Numbered from the stretch's first letter, positions 1 to 8,976 are shown. The stretch is 64,000 bases of DNA from Deltaproteobacteria bacterium (GCA_016937155.1 JAFGWM010000032.1:43422-107421); one strand, 5' to 3'. Numbers and translations are program-made. Notes: generated by a model not told the origin, from the sequence alone.

Positions 1-577
1 TGCCTATTTCAGAAGTAAAGCGTGCTTTTGTTTTAGCAATTCCAAAGTCAATAAGTTTAACATCTCCGTCATAGGCAACTCTTATATTTGATGGGCTTAC
101 ATCACGATTAACTATGTTGAGAAGTTTTCCCTCTTCATCCTTGAGATTGTGGGCATAATCAAGTCCCTTTGCTGCCTCAGAGGTTATAAAAAGAGTCACT
201 GGAATTGGAATACGCTGACCATTTAGCTGAACTTTCCTGAGAATGTGATTAAGATCTTTTCCACAGATGTAATCCATAGTGAAATAACAGGTGTTTCTGT
301 ACCTTCCACCTTCATATGTTTTGACAATATTGGGATGGTCGAGCATACTTGCCAGTTTCCCCTCAGCCATGAACATATCAACATACTTTTGTTCTCTTGC
401 CAGTCTATTGCGCATGCATTTAAGAGCAATCATCTTATCCTCTTTCATACGCTTGGCTCTGTACACTTCAGCCATTCCACCTTTGGCTACAAGACCCAGC
501 ATCAGATATTTTCCGAACATTGCAGGATTTTCAGGTGATCCAGGATCCAGTGCTAAGGAATCTGCTTTTTTAGTCAT
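1..577 (-). CDS. Ser/Thr protein kinase, N-terminal part (cut by window edge)
   Basis: The frame opens at an ATG at 577 and runs off the left edge, giving 192 codons of a Hanks-type kinase. A glycine loop (AKGGMAEVYRA), the lysine in IALKCM, the catalytic loop and DFGIAK are all visible. The loop reads NRDVSPSN, the myxobacterial-like xRD-[IV]SP-x-N form, with Asn replacing the usual His of HRD; the catalytic Asp and the DFG Asp are intact, so activity is plausible. An AGGAG lies about 12 bases upstream of the ATG. The gene is 98 bases downstream of another kinase gene on the same strand and could share its transcript. C-terminal domains lie outside the window. Confidence 0.9.
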   Translation of the reverse strand, partial: MTKKADSLALDPGSPENPAMFGKYLMLGLVAKGGMAEVYRAKRMKEDKMIALKCMRNRLAREQKYVDMFMAEGKLASMLDHPNIVKTYEGGRYRNTCYFTMDYICGKDLNHILRKVQLNGQRIPIPVTLFITSEAAKGLDYAHNLKDEEGKLLNIVNRDVSPSNIRVAYDGDVKLIDFGIAKTKARFTSEIG

Positions 578-675
578 TTTGTTAGATAACTCCTGAAGGT
601 GGTGAGAGAATAATTTCGGACACTATAGGACATCGCTTCAATGTGTTCCAGAAAAAATATTTCATAGTTTTAAAT

Positions 676-3108
676 TTATCTGTACCGCTTATGAAACCAG
701 TTCAACCAGTTGAATCTCATTTTTTCAAATGAAAGGGAATCCATTCCTGAAAGATTCAAAGCTTTTTCCATGAATTTTTTTTCAGAAAGCGGCATCTCGA
801 TAGCCCTGACATTACCCGTAGATGAATGAAGTTTTCCTGATTTATTCAGTCTGACTAAAGAGGTGTGGGTATCAATAACTGCACTTCTCAGGAGGATACT
901 CAGAAGTTTTTTCCTTTTTGTCGCAATGTCCGGTCGAAAATTTATTTTATTTTTAATTTCAAACGGGTTTGTATAAAAGACCGCGTTTTTATTTGAATAA
1001 AGCTTACTGTTGACAGGTAATCTTGGAATTGATTTCTTTACGGGTCCCTGCTTTGAACCTGGAGGAAGAATAAATATATTCTGGCCTTCTCCGAGAATGA
1101 ATTCAACAAACTTTTCTGCCAGCTCTTTTCTTGGTGAAAATCTGAGAACACTAACCGGATCAGGTGTGAAAACAGCTGTTTCCGGGGGAAGAATAAAAAT
1201 CATTTTCTGAGTCAGGGAAGCATCAGATTCAGTTTTCCAAAGGAAGTATAGAAAATCAATGAGTATCCCACAGACTGCATTTTTATCTTCGACTAAATGA
1301 TGCATAATTCCACTGGAACTTCTGAGGAAGTGTCCGGAAATATTCGATGAAATTCCTGTTATTACTTCCCATCCCTTTTTCCATCCTAAAGACTGGAGGA
1401 TCATTTCATAGATCATTAGAGTGGATGAAGATAGAGTAGGATCAGCACTTACCAGTGAATTAAAAAATGTTCTTTTTGAAAGATCAGTCCATGATGCCGG
1501 AAGTCTGATTTTTTTCGCCGCCAGTTTTTCCTTGTTACAGACAATGCCGAATCCACTTAGTGCAGTGGCAAACCATTTTTTCTGAGGATCTATCAGATTG
1601 ATTCCCTGAAGAGTAGATGGAATATTCTCAGTAATTTGAGGGTCCGGATTAATTTTGACTGAACATGATTTTTTTTCTCCGTTTATGGAAACACAGTTTG
1701 AAGATGCAAGTTTGCGATGGAGCTGCTGGCCACCTCCAAGCATTACATCAACCATTTTGTTCGGATTTTTCTTTGTGGAAGACAACCTCATTCTTAGAAG
1801 AAAAAGTTCATCCTTGCTGGTAACCCATTTGATTGAAACATTTCTGCCAAATTTACGGTTCATGTATCTTTTAAAACCCTCTTCATATTCGGAATTAAGA
1901 TCTGGCGGGTGGGCACTTAGCACATGAAGTGTTTCAATATTAAGATTTTCAACTTTATCTGTTTCGATCTTTTCAGATTTTTTTTGATTGGCATAAAAGT
2001 ATATACCGATTCCAAGTAATGCAGTAATTCCCATAAAGAGAATAGGACCAAACCAGGTTTTGCGGTTTTTTGGTTGAGGCTCCGAATTAATATCAAATAG
2101 AACCTGCCTGATTTCCATATTCAGGGATGAAGCACTTTCAAATCTTTCAAATGGTTCTTTGGAAAGACAACGAAAAATAATATCAGCCAGTTTTTTATCA
2201 ATGCCATGCTCATCAGAAATAGCAGGAGGTGGATCCTTTAAATGACCACTTATAACATCCATTGGAGTGGTGCCTAAAAATGGTTCATGACCTTTAAAAC
2301 ATCTGTATAAAATAACACCAAAACTATAAATATCACTGGATGTTGTAATATCCCTTCCTCTGCACTGTTCAGGTGACATATATAGCGGTGATCCCTTGAT
2401 GACTCCCTGAACAGTCTGATTGTTGGTGTATCCCTCTTCCTTGAATTTTGCTATTCCAAAATCAAGTAGTTTTACATGAAAATCTCCATGGGAATTTCGC
2501 CCAAGAAAAATATTTTCAGGTTTAAGATCTCTGTGAATAATATTTTTTTTATGAGCAGCATCCAGTGCAAGTAAAATCTGAGGAAGAATCTCGTATGCTT
2601 CCGTATAACTCAACGTTGAATGTTTTTTGAGAAAATCTCCAAGATTTTCTCCTTCAAGAAGTTCCATTACAAAGAAAAAATTGCCTGATGGCAGTTGTCC
2701 AAAAGAGAAAATATCAATGATATGTTCAGAGCGGATTTCATTTGCCGCCTTTGCTTCATTTTTAAAAGCCTGTACAATATCAGTATCTTTACTGTATTTG
2801 GTTTTTAGTACTTTAACAGCAACTTTTTTCCCTATAATGGGATGTTCTCCGCTGTAGACCCAACCCATTCCTCCTTTTCCAATGATTCCGGTAATAATAT
2901 ACTCTCCTGCCATTTGTCCTATAAGATTTTCAGGGATGTTACTCAGGGAATCAGGTTTGATTATATCTTCCTGATTATCCGGAGAAATATTTTTACCGGA
3001 CACCGGCATTTTTAGAGTTGATGAAGTGGCAATATCCTGTCCGCAAAAACCACAGAATTTAGCATTGTTTTCATAGGAACGGCCACATTTGAGGCATTTT
3101 TTCGTCAT
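676..3108 (-). CDS. Zinc-ribbon Ser/Thr kinase with extracytoplasmic solute-binding-protein-like domain
   Basis: This 810-residue protein has four parts. Residues 5-23 form a zinc ribbon (CLKCG...CGFCG). Residues about 70-345 form a complete Ser/Thr kinase (GKGGMG loop, K99, HRDLKPEN at 192-199, DFG at 216-218, SPLYMSPEQ activation segment). One transmembrane helix spans about 352-372. Residues about 390-745 resemble ABC-type family 1 solute-binding proteins (VDVMLGGG near the N-lobe, a central WTDLSKR, a later PGSKQGPV segment). The topology implies a cytoplasmic kinase with a periplasmic ligand-sensing lobe. The gene starts 12 bases after the stop of an NSS/SNF transporter, so the two are probably co-transcribed. 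The kinase and TM calls are firm; the binding-protein call is from sequence pattern only and the ligand is unknown. Confidence 0.87.
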   Translation of the reverse strand: MTKKCLKCGRSYENNAKFCGFCGQDIATSSTLKMPVSGKNISPDNQEDIIKPDSLSNIPENLIGQMAGEYIITGIIGKGGMGWVYSGEHPIIGKKVAVKVLKTKYSKDTDIVQAFKNEAKAANEIRSEHIIDIFSFGQLPSGNFFFVMELLEGENLGDFLKKHSTLSYTEAYEILPQILLALDAAHKKNIIHRDLKPENIFLGRNSHGDFHVKLLDFGIAKFKEEGYTNNQTVQGVIKGSPLYMSPEQCRGRDITTSSDIYSFGVILYRCFKGHEPFLGTTPMDVISGHLKDPPPAISDEHGIDKKLADIIFRCLSKEPFERFESASSLNMEIRQVLFDINSEPQPKNRKTWFGPILFMGITALLGIGIYFYANQKKSEKIETDKVENLNIETLHVLSAHPPDLNSEYEEGFKRYMNRKFGRNVSIKWVTSKDELFLLRMRLSSTKKNPNKMVDVMLGGGQQLHRKLASSNCVSINGEKKSCSVKINPDPQITENIPSTLQGINLIDPQKKWFATALSGFGIVCNKEKLAAKKIRLPASWTDLSKRTFFNSLVSADPTLSSSTLMIYEMILQSLGWKKGWEVITGISSNISGHFLRSSSGIMHHLVEDKNAVCGILIDFLYFLWKTESDASLTQKMIFILPPETAVFTPDPVSVLRFSPRKELAEKFVEFILGEGQNIFILPPGSKQGPVKKSIPRLPVNSKLYSNKNAVFYTNPFEIKNKINFRPDIATKRKKLLSILLRSAVIDTHTSLVRLNKSGKLHSSTGNVRAIEMPLSEKKFMEKALNLSGMDSLSFEKMRFNWLNWFHKRYR

Positions 3109-3120
3109 TTAAACGCACAA

Positions 3121-4485
3121 TCAGGAAAGTGTTTTTCCTGTGAATAAAATAAAACCAAGAACCAGTGCAATAGCAGCCGGTGCAGCAAACCATATTAACG
3201 GTCTGAGAATATATCTCAAATATTTTAGTTTTTCACTATTTCGAAAAAGTTCCTTCTCAGTATTCTTTATTCCCCATTTAAATACAACAAAGAGTATCAG
3301 CAGCAATCCACCCAGAGCAAGAGATACGTTTCCGAAAAGAAAATCCATTATACCTAAAAAGCCTGTTTTTTGTCCACCAATTGAGATCATGGAAGTAAGT
3401 GATTTATTTGCTCCAAGACTGAGAGCACTGGGAATACCTACAATAAAGGTAATGAATGTCACTATTGTTGCAGCTTTTTTTCTGGGAATCTTATGTTCAT
3501 CCATAAGGTAGGAAGCCGCCACCTCAAGCAGTGAAATTGTTGAGGTTAGAGCAGCTACGGTGAGGAGGAGAAAAAACAACGCCGCAAGTATTCTTCCTCC
3601 AGGCAGTTTTGTAAAAAGATCAGTTATAACAACAAAAACCAGACCGGCACCACTCTTTTGTGGTGCTCCACCCAGTACTGGAAATATGATCAGTCCGGAC
3701 ATCAATGCAATTACAGTGTCAAAAATTACAACGAGAAATCCTGCTTTAACCAGATTTTCTTTCTTCTTCAGGTAACTTCCATATGTCATCATTGCTCCCA
3801 TTCCAAGACTCAGGGAGAAAAAAGCCTGTCCGAGAGCAAAAATAAAAGTTGTCTTTGTGAAATCTGATGATTTAGGAACCAGATAATATTTGAGCCCTGA
3901 GGTGGCCCCCTTAAGTGTCATTGAATAAATAATAAGTCCTGTGAGAAGAAGAAGAAGAATCGGCATGAGAATGGAACTTACTTTCTCTATTCCACCCTTG
4001 ATTCCGGAAATTACTATTCCACCTGTAAGAGCCAGAAAAATATACAGCAACGCAATCTGATGAGGGCCTGATGCAACAAATTCACCGAAAAGTTCATTGG
4101 TTTTTCCTGATGGAAAACCATGAAAGACAGCCTTAAAAAAATACCACACTGTCCATCCGGCTACCACACCATAGAAGGAAAGAATACCTATGCCGGTGAT
4201 AACTGCGAGATATCCCATGAATTTCCAGAATGATCCTGGAGCAATACTCTCCACGGCTCCAACCGGACCCCTTTTTGAAAATCTCCCCATTGACAGTTCA
4301 AGATACATTACCGGTAAACCAATCAGGAGTACAATTGAAACATATAAAAGAACAAAGGTTCCACCTCCATTTTGCCCGGTAATATATGGAAATCTCCATA
4401 TATTACCCAGTCCTATAGCACTACCCGCCGCTGCCAGAATAAAACCAAGCGAGGAATTCCACTGTTCTCTTTTAGGTGCGCTCAT
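3121..4485 (-). CDS. Sodium-dependent neurotransmitter-symporter-family (NSS/SNF) transporter
   Basis: The protein has 454 residues and about eleven hydrophobic segments. It carries the LeuT-family TM1 signature (GFILAAAGSAIGLGNIWRFP), followed by GGGTFVLLY and the ELSMGR segment after TM2. Family members couple Na+ import to uptake of amino acids or related amines across the inner membrane; the substrate here cannot be read from sequence. A strong GGGAGGAG lies before the ATG. The gene heads a minus-strand group with the kinase at 676-3108, suggesting that kinase senses or controls something related to this solute. It is divergent from the NifU-type gene. Confidence 0.93.
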   Translation of the reverse strand: MSAPKREQWNSSLGFILAAAGSAIGLGNIWRFPYITGQNGGGTFVLLYVSIVLLIGLPVMYLELSMGRFSKRGPVGAVESIAPGSFWKFMGYLAVITGIGILSFYGVVAGWTVWYFFKAVFHGFPSGKTNELFGEFVASGPHQIALLYIFLALTGGIVISGIKGGIEKVSSILMPILLLLLTGLIIYSMTLKGATSGLKYYLVPKSSDFTKTTFIFALGQAFFSLSLGMGAMMTYGSYLKKKENLVKAGFLVVIFDTVIALMSGLIIFPVLGGAPQKSGAGLVFVVITDLFTKLPGGRILAALFFLLLTVAALTSTISLLEVAASYLMDEHKIPRKKAATIVTFITFIVGIPSALSLGANKSLTSMISIGGQKTGFLGIMDFLFGNVSLALGGLLLILFVVFKWGIKNTEKELFRNSEKLKYLRYILRPLIWFAAPAAIALVLGFILFTGKTLS

Positions 4486-4564
4486 TTTCTCCTCCCGATT
4501 TTGAGCATCCTTTTATCACAAATAAAGTTGTATTATCAATTCCCAAAATGAAAAAATCATTTTT

Positions 4565-4592
4565 TTGCCTTGTATTACACTGATTTTAGTAT
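4565..4592 (+). promoter_or_regulatory. Candidate sigma-70 promoter for the NifU-type gene
   Basis: TTGCCT (4565-4570) and TAGTAT (4587-4592) are separated by 16 bases, in the divergent region between the transporter and the NifU-type gene. The match is moderate and the region is AT-rich, so a chance match is possible. Confidence 0.35.
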
Positions 4593-4645
4593 TAAGTCTT
4601 CATTGAATAAAATCGGGTACAATGGTGCCCTTATGGGAGTAGAAT

Positions 4646-4885
4646 ATGACCTCAGAAGATTTAAAAGTCAAAGTACAGGCAGCACTGGAAAAAGTAAGAC
4701 CATCACTTCAACAGGATGGTGGAGATGTGGAACTTCTTGAAGTTACCGAGGAAGGCGATGCCAAAGTGAGACTTCAGGGACATTGTTACGGTTGTCCCTT
4801 TTCTACAATGACAGTTAAAAATCTCGTTGAAAGAGTTGTAAGACAGGAAGTTCCTGAAATTCAGAGAGTAATTAATGTAAGTTAA
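4646..4885 (+). CDS. NifU C-terminal-domain Fe-S scaffold protein
   Basis: This 79-residue protein is a stand-alone NifU C-terminal domain (Nfu type). It contains LQQDGGDVELL and the cluster-binding C-x2-C at Cys47 and Cys50 (GHCYGCP). Such proteins bind a [4Fe-4S] or [2Fe-2S] cluster at a dimer interface and pass it to apo-proteins in the cytoplasm. The length matches minimal Nfu proteins; the degenerate A-type domain of E. coli NfuA is absent. GGGAG lies before the ATG. No other Fe-S assembly gene is adjacent. Confidence 0.93.
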   Translation: MTSEDLKVKVQAALEKVRPSLQQDGGDVELLEVTEEGDAKVRLQGHCYGCPFSTMTVKNLVERVVRQEVPEIQRVINVS

Positions 4886-4893
4886 GCACTGGT

Positions 4894-4917
4894 TACGGTA
4901 TTTTAGTCCGTATTTTT
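4894..4917 (+). terminator. Weak intrinsic terminator after the NifU-type gene
   Basis: TACGG (4894-4898) pairs with CCGTA (4908-4912), followed directly by five T. The stem is short, so it is a weak candidate, but its placement right after the stop codon and before a good promoter supports it. Confidence 0.4.
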
Positions 4918-4932
4918 ATATGAAATACTTTC

Positions 4933-4962
4933 TTGACCATATCACTTAACTGGATTTATACT
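4933..4962 (+). promoter_or_regulatory. Sigma-70-like promoter for the Cys-rich lipoprotein
   Basis: TTGACC (4933-4938) and TATACT (4957-4962) are separated by 18 bases, upstream of a strong GGAGG ribosome site and the ATG at 4989. The -35 and -10 each differ from consensus by one base. Confidence 0.55.
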
Positions 4963-4988
4963 TTCACCAAATTATTTCGGAGGAAGAA

Positions 4989-5372
4989 ATGAACAGACTG
5001 TTAGCCATTGTACTAGTTTCTGTAGTTTTTACATGGGGATGTAGTGATCCGTGTGAGAAAGCAGTCAAAAAAGCTCAGAGTTGTCTGGAAAAAGAAGGTA
5101 AAAAAGAAAACAAAGCTGATCCACCGGTTTTTTTGCAGATTTGTAAACAGAACAGAGATAAATTTAAAAAATGTCTTTCTATCAATGACTGTGTAAAATA
5201 CAGGGAGTGTATCAGCAAAGCTGGAACCGATGAGAAAGCTGAAAAGGAATTGAATAAATCTGATTCTTCCGAAAAGGAAGAAAAAAAGACGGATAAAGTG
5301 GAAGCGAAATCTCCTGAAAAATCTGAAAAAAATACCGAATCTGAACCGAAAAAACCACCTGAGAAGAAGTAA
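4989..5372 (+). CDS. Cys-rich lipoprotein with Lys/Glu-rich tail
   Basis: The 127-residue protein begins with a lipoprotein-type signal (hydrophobic run, then FTWGC), putting the lipidated Cys near residue 18. The mature part has seven more cysteines, including the spacing C-x4-D-C-x2-Y-x2-C. The last 50 residues are a low-complexity Lys/Glu/Ser/Pro tail, likely disordered. The same Cys/Tyr spacing appears in the lipoprotein at 51418-51693, so the two look like one family. Function is not recognised. A strong GGAGG fixes the start. It faces the redox operon that ends at 5383. Confidence 0.82.
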   Translation: MNRLLAIVLVSVVFTWGCSDPCEKAVKKAQSCLEKEGKKENKADPPVFLQICKQNRDKFKKCLSINDCVKYRECISKAGTDEKAEKELNKSDSSEKEEKKTDKVEAKSPEKSEKNTESEPKKPPEKK

Positions 5373-5382
5373 CTGTTCTTTT

Positions 5383-6438
5383 TTATTCCGTTGATGTTCT
5401 GATAAACTTCAAAAGATCCGTAAAATTATTCCGGGGGAGAATTTTATTTATCAGATATGTAATTAGTGGCCCTGTGGTTATAATCTGATGATATTTTTCA
5501 ATGGAAATTTGTTCAAGTACGGTGTTAACTGTTTTATGAATAATATTTTCACTAAGACCTGTTATTATACCGGATCCTGACAGGCAATGATGTTTTTCAT
5601 CTGGAAAATCAACTTTTTCAGCAAGATATTCGAGAATTCGTAATGGAGTCTCTTTAAGTCCAAGATGATTTATCATGGAGCATTCAGGTATATAGTAAAC
5701 AGATTCGTTTTTACATCTGACATCATTCCATTTCCAGTGATATCTGTAGAAGAACTCCGAATAATGAATCAGTTCCGGCTGATTACCTGAATTTTGACCA
5801 TAAATATTTTTAAACATATATAGATCTTTTTCATCAAGAAAAACAATAAGTTTATATTTTTTCATCCATTCTGTATTTTTCTTTTTAATGGAATTATATA
5901 ATTCATATCTTCCGTTAATCCAGTTTTCGTATCCTGAAGAAAAAGGAGTGGAATCAACTAAAGAAATCTTTTCAATTTTAAAAGTTCTGCAAATGTGCAT
6001 AAAATCCTCAAGGGCCACCGGATTGTAATTGAGAGTCATGCTGCCAGGAAAAATACCTGTGGTTTGGAAGGTTTTTATTCCCTGGGGAATATCCTGAAGA
6101 AAATTTTCAGGAATCATGTTCTTTTCATCGGAAATCATAAAACTATTTTTTTTTGTATTTATAGATTCCCTTAAGGATATCATATTTTTTCCTGTTTTAA
6201 TTGAATAACAGCAAAATTCTGTACAGTTTCCACAGTTTATACAGAAAGAATAGATTTCTTCTGCGGTTTCAGTTGAAAGTTGTGAATTGCAAAACAGAAA
6301 TTGAATTTTATTAAGAGAAGATGGAGAGTGAGAGTGCTTTTTTGTGGCATTAAAAACCGGACAGACAAATCTACAAAGTCCAGGACAGAGTGAACAAAGT
6401 TTCATTGAATTTAAATTGTCTTCGTCTATTTTACTCAT
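5383..6438 (-). CDS. GlcF-like Fe-S subunit of an FAD-linked oxidoreductase
   Basis: The 351-residue protein has two ferredoxin-type Cys sets at the N-terminus: C15, C18, C22, C26 followed by Pro; and C66, C69, C72, C76, where the usual Pro is Cys77. This is the layout of GlcF-type (heterodisulfide-reductase-like) subunits that take electrons from a flavin dehydrogenase. The C-terminal half keeps only weak traces of the paired CCG domains and is shorter than typical GlcF. It is the last gene of a three-gene operon and overlaps the FAD subunit by 8 bases. The role as an electron-transfer subunit is inferred from motif and context. Confidence 0.78.
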   Translation of the reverse strand: MSKIDEDNLNSMKLCSLCPGLCRFVCPVFNATKKHSHSPSSLNKIQFLFCNSQLSTETAEEIYSFCINCGNCTEFCCYSIKTGKNMISLRESINTKKNSFMISDEKNMIPENFLQDIPQGIKTFQTTGIFPGSMTLNYNPVALEDFMHICRTFKIEKISLVDSTPFSSGYENWINGRYELYNSIKKKNTEWMKKYKLIVFLDEKDLYMFKNIYGQNSGNQPELIHYSEFFYRYHWKWNDVRCKNESVYYIPECSMINHLGLKETPLRILEYLAEKVDFPDEKHHCLSGSGIITGLSENIIHKTVNTVLEQISIEKYHQIITTGPLITYLINKILPRNNFTDLLKFIRTSTE

Positions 6439-7411
6439 CTAAAACCTCGATGGATCTCATAATCTGTGTATTATCATGGGTGTATTCCTTGAATTCAATT
6501 GCCTCATGAGTTCCATGCACACAGTAAATACCTGGTTTAACAATATCATCCATTGTTGCTGATGAAGGTATCAGGTTTCTTCCAGATAGAAAAACATCTC
6601 TTGAATTCCATAGATTTTCTTTTGGATTCTCGAATAGGACATTTCTGAATTTCTGCGCATGGTTTAGTTTTGTTCGTGTAACTGCAGTGTTTCCTGTAAA
6701 AAAACAGTGAATTTCAATATTACCATTATTGTTCATCACAAGACTGGTAAGAGGTTCCATCTCTGTAGTTGACGCTGTGTGTATGAGAAATTTTTTAACA
6801 TCATCCTTTTTTTTTGGATGAACAATCAGTGGTTGAACTGGAGTTTCCAGATGATTTACCCTCAGATAAATATCAGTGATAATTCCAAACTTTCCTTTTT
6901 TACCAAGGAACAGATCAAAAAAATCAATTCCATAATTTCTTTCAGGAACTACCCGAGAAGTAATGACATCGCCTGAAAGCATTATTCCGTTAAATCCGGC
7001 AATAACTCCTCTTGGTCCGAAAAACTGGAATCCGGGGAGTGAATATCCATTACTGATAACTTCCCATAATGTCATCTCTGATATACCAGGAAAAAAACAA
7101 TTGAGTGTAAGCCCTTCTTTTCTTAATGTATTTTCAAGAGATCCCAGTTTAACTCCTGTTTGAACCTGAATTATAAGACTTTTTTTGTCTCTATAAAGGA
7201 TAGAATCAAGTGCAGTAAGATCAATCAGTAGACCTTCTGAATTCAATGGTTTCTTATGTGTTGCGAGTAGGGGAATATTTCGTCTGCTGCATTCTCTCAT
7301 CAATCGAGAAAGTTCAATTGTTGAATCAGGTTTTGCAGTAATTGTTTTGTTGTTAGAAAAAATATCGATATTTTGGAATAGATTTTTAATGATACTATAA
7401 GTTAATTCCAT
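6431..7411 (-). CDS. GlcE-like FAD-binding subunit
   Basis: This 326-residue protein looks like the smaller FAD-binding (PCMH-type) subunit of a glycolate-oxidase-like complex. An N-terminal region uses SRLMRECSRRNIPLLA and a TGVKLGSLENTL segment, followed by an FFGPRGVIAG-like loop and IDFFDLFLGKKGKFGII, the counterpart of the GSEGTLG flavin loop. Divergence is high and residues 220-326 are hard to align by eye. Its ATG overlaps the stop of the upstream large subunit by one base (TAATG), a sign of translational coupling. The substrate is unknown. Confidence 0.75.
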   Translation of the reverse strand: MELTYSIIKNLFQNIDIFSNNKTITAKPDSTIELSRLMRECSRRNIPLLATHKKPLNSEGLLIDLTALDSILYRDKKSLIIQVQTGVKLGSLENTLRKEGLTLNCFFPGISEMTLWEVISNGYSLPGFQFFGPRGVIAGFNGIMLSGDVITSRVVPERNYGIDFFDLFLGKKGKFGIITDIYLRVNHLETPVQPLIVHPKKKDDVKKFLIHTASTTEMEPLTSLVMNNNGNIEIHCFFTGNTAVTRTKLNHAQKFRNVLFENPKENLWNSRDVFLSGRNLIPSSATMDDIVKPGIYCVHGTHEAIEFKEYTHDNTQIMRSIEVLDE

Positions 7412-8976
7412 TAGAAATTATCCTCAATACTTTTAAACAGTTGTGACGTGAATCCCATATTTCCGGGATTCATAATATTTTCAGGATCAAAAATCCTTTT
7501 TACTGAATTTGAAAGCCAGAAACTATCACTGGTGTCTTTTTTGAAAAAATTGCCTTTTACCCGACCTATTCCATGATGATGAGTGATTGTTCCCCCAAGC
7601 CTGATTATTTCATCGGCAGCTTCTTTCCAGATTTCCCGGAAAAGTCTAATGGTTTGGTCATAGTCTGATATTACCTGTGCAAAAGTAAAATAAATGCAGC
7701 AGCCATCTTTCCACGCATGACTGAAATGTGCAGTTACAAATGCTTTTCTGGATAAAATATTATTTATATTGTTGTAAATCTTATCTATTTTGGACCATGT
7801 TGAATTTATTTCTATTGTGTCAACAAAAATGCCATTTTTAAAAACACTGGCTCTTTTAAAGGAATAGTTGGCATAGGCTTCAAACCATTTTTTACCCTGA
7901 GAATAGCTGCTTTTTTTAAAATTTATATCTTTACCAATGGATTCTACATATGCGTGGGAAATTGCGTTATCCTCATCAGAACCTTCAAATCCAGCGAGCA
8001 ACAGGTAGTTCTGTTTTATAATGTATGGAAATTTTTTATTTATTATTCCGGACATGGAGTTATAAAATTTGAGTAATCCGGGAAGAGATTTATGACTCAA
8101 CTGAGAAAGGGGTGTTACTCCCTTGATGGAATGTAAAATCCTTGATAAATAACCATTATCTAAATCACAATTTCCTGAATTCATTGCTATAATTGAAGAA
8201 ATCGGATCATAAAGTCTGAGAATAGAGGGGAACGTGTCAGTCTGCATAATCCTCTTCATCAGTTCGAAACCATCTTCCAGTGAATTCAGGTAAATTGCTC
8301 TGACTGACATGGTACTTTTTAAGGGTATGATTCGGAGTTTTACTGAAGTAATAAAACCCATTGTTCCTTCACTTCCAATAATCAGAGACATATAATTTGT
8401 TTCTTGGGAATTTTTGCTGAAATGATATTTTTTACCACATCCTCCTATAAAATTCATCTCCAGACACATATCCTGAATTTTTCCATATCTGCTTGAGTAT
8501 ACTCCTGCACTTCCAGTGGATAACCATCCACCAGGAGTTGAAATGTTGATACTGGAAGGAATATGACCGATGGTGAATCCATGTTTTTTTAGATGAGACA
8601 TCAATTTGTTACCGGAAATTCCTGCTTCACATGTAACAGTCATATTTTCTGAATCAAAATCAATAATTCTGTTCATTGAAACCATGCTGACCTGAATAGT
8701 TTTCGACGGAGCGGTAGCACTTCCTGTTACACTTGAAAGTCCACCGGAAGGAACAAGACCAATGTGGTATTTGGAAGCCCAACTGCATAATTTGGATAAT
8801 TGTTCTTCATTCTCAGGCCATACCACTGCATCAGGTCCGTGAGGAGGTCTTCCAGTAGTAAATTCAATTGAATTCTGTGTCCATAAATCATGTCCTTCAC
8901 ATATCAGATCTGTAAGAGAGGTTGAAAATGGAATTTCCAGTTTCTGGAGCTGGTCAGATAAATGTTTCTTGTCCAT
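7411..8976 (-). CDS. FAD-binding oxidoreductase of the alkyl-DHAP synthase / GlcD family
   Basis: This 521-residue flavoprotein is the large subunit and first gene of the operon. It has an N-terminal FAD-binding domain (HGPDAVVWPENEEQLS, PSGGLSSVTG, SRYGKIQDM, GSEGTMGFITSVKLR) and a C-terminal cap domain with the HHHGIGR motif and NIMNPGNMG at the end. SRYGKIQDM and the triple His recall alkyldihydroxyacetonephosphate synthase (AGPS), whereas the operon with Fe-S and second FAD subunits recalls GlcDEF. It may oxidise a 2-hydroxy acid or act in ether-lipid synthesis; sequence does not settle which. GGAG precedes the ATG. Confidence 0.83.
   Translation of the reverse strand: MDKKHLSDQLQKLEIPFSTSLTDLICEGHDLWTQNSIEFTTGRPPHGPDAVVWPENEEQLSKLCSWASKYHIGLVPSGGLSSVTGSATAPSKTIQVSMVSMNRIIDFDSENMTVTCEAGISGNKLMSHLKKHGFTIGHIPSSINISTPGGWLSTGSAGVYSSRYGKIQDMCLEMNFIGGCGKKYHFSKNSQETNYMSLIIGSEGTMGFITSVKLRIIPLKSTMSVRAIYLNSLEDGFELMKRIMQTDTFPSILRLYDPISSIIAMNSGNCDLDNGYLSRILHSIKGVTPLSQLSHKSLPGLLKFYNSMSGIINKKFPYIIKQNYLLLAGFEGSDEDNAISHAYVESIGKDINFKKSSYSQGKKWFEAYANYSFKRASVFKNGIFVDTIEINSTWSKIDKIYNNINNILSRKAFVTAHFSHAWKDGCCIYFTFAQVISDYDQTIRLFREIWKEAADEIIRLGGTITHHHGIGRVKGNFFKKDTSDSFWLSNSVKRIFDPENIMNPGNMGFTSQLFKSIEDNF

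Noticed and set aside
1..577. Pseudokinase call for the NRD-containing kinase
   Set aside because: The ATP-binding Lys, catalytic Asp and DFG are all intact, so loss of activity cannot be claimed.
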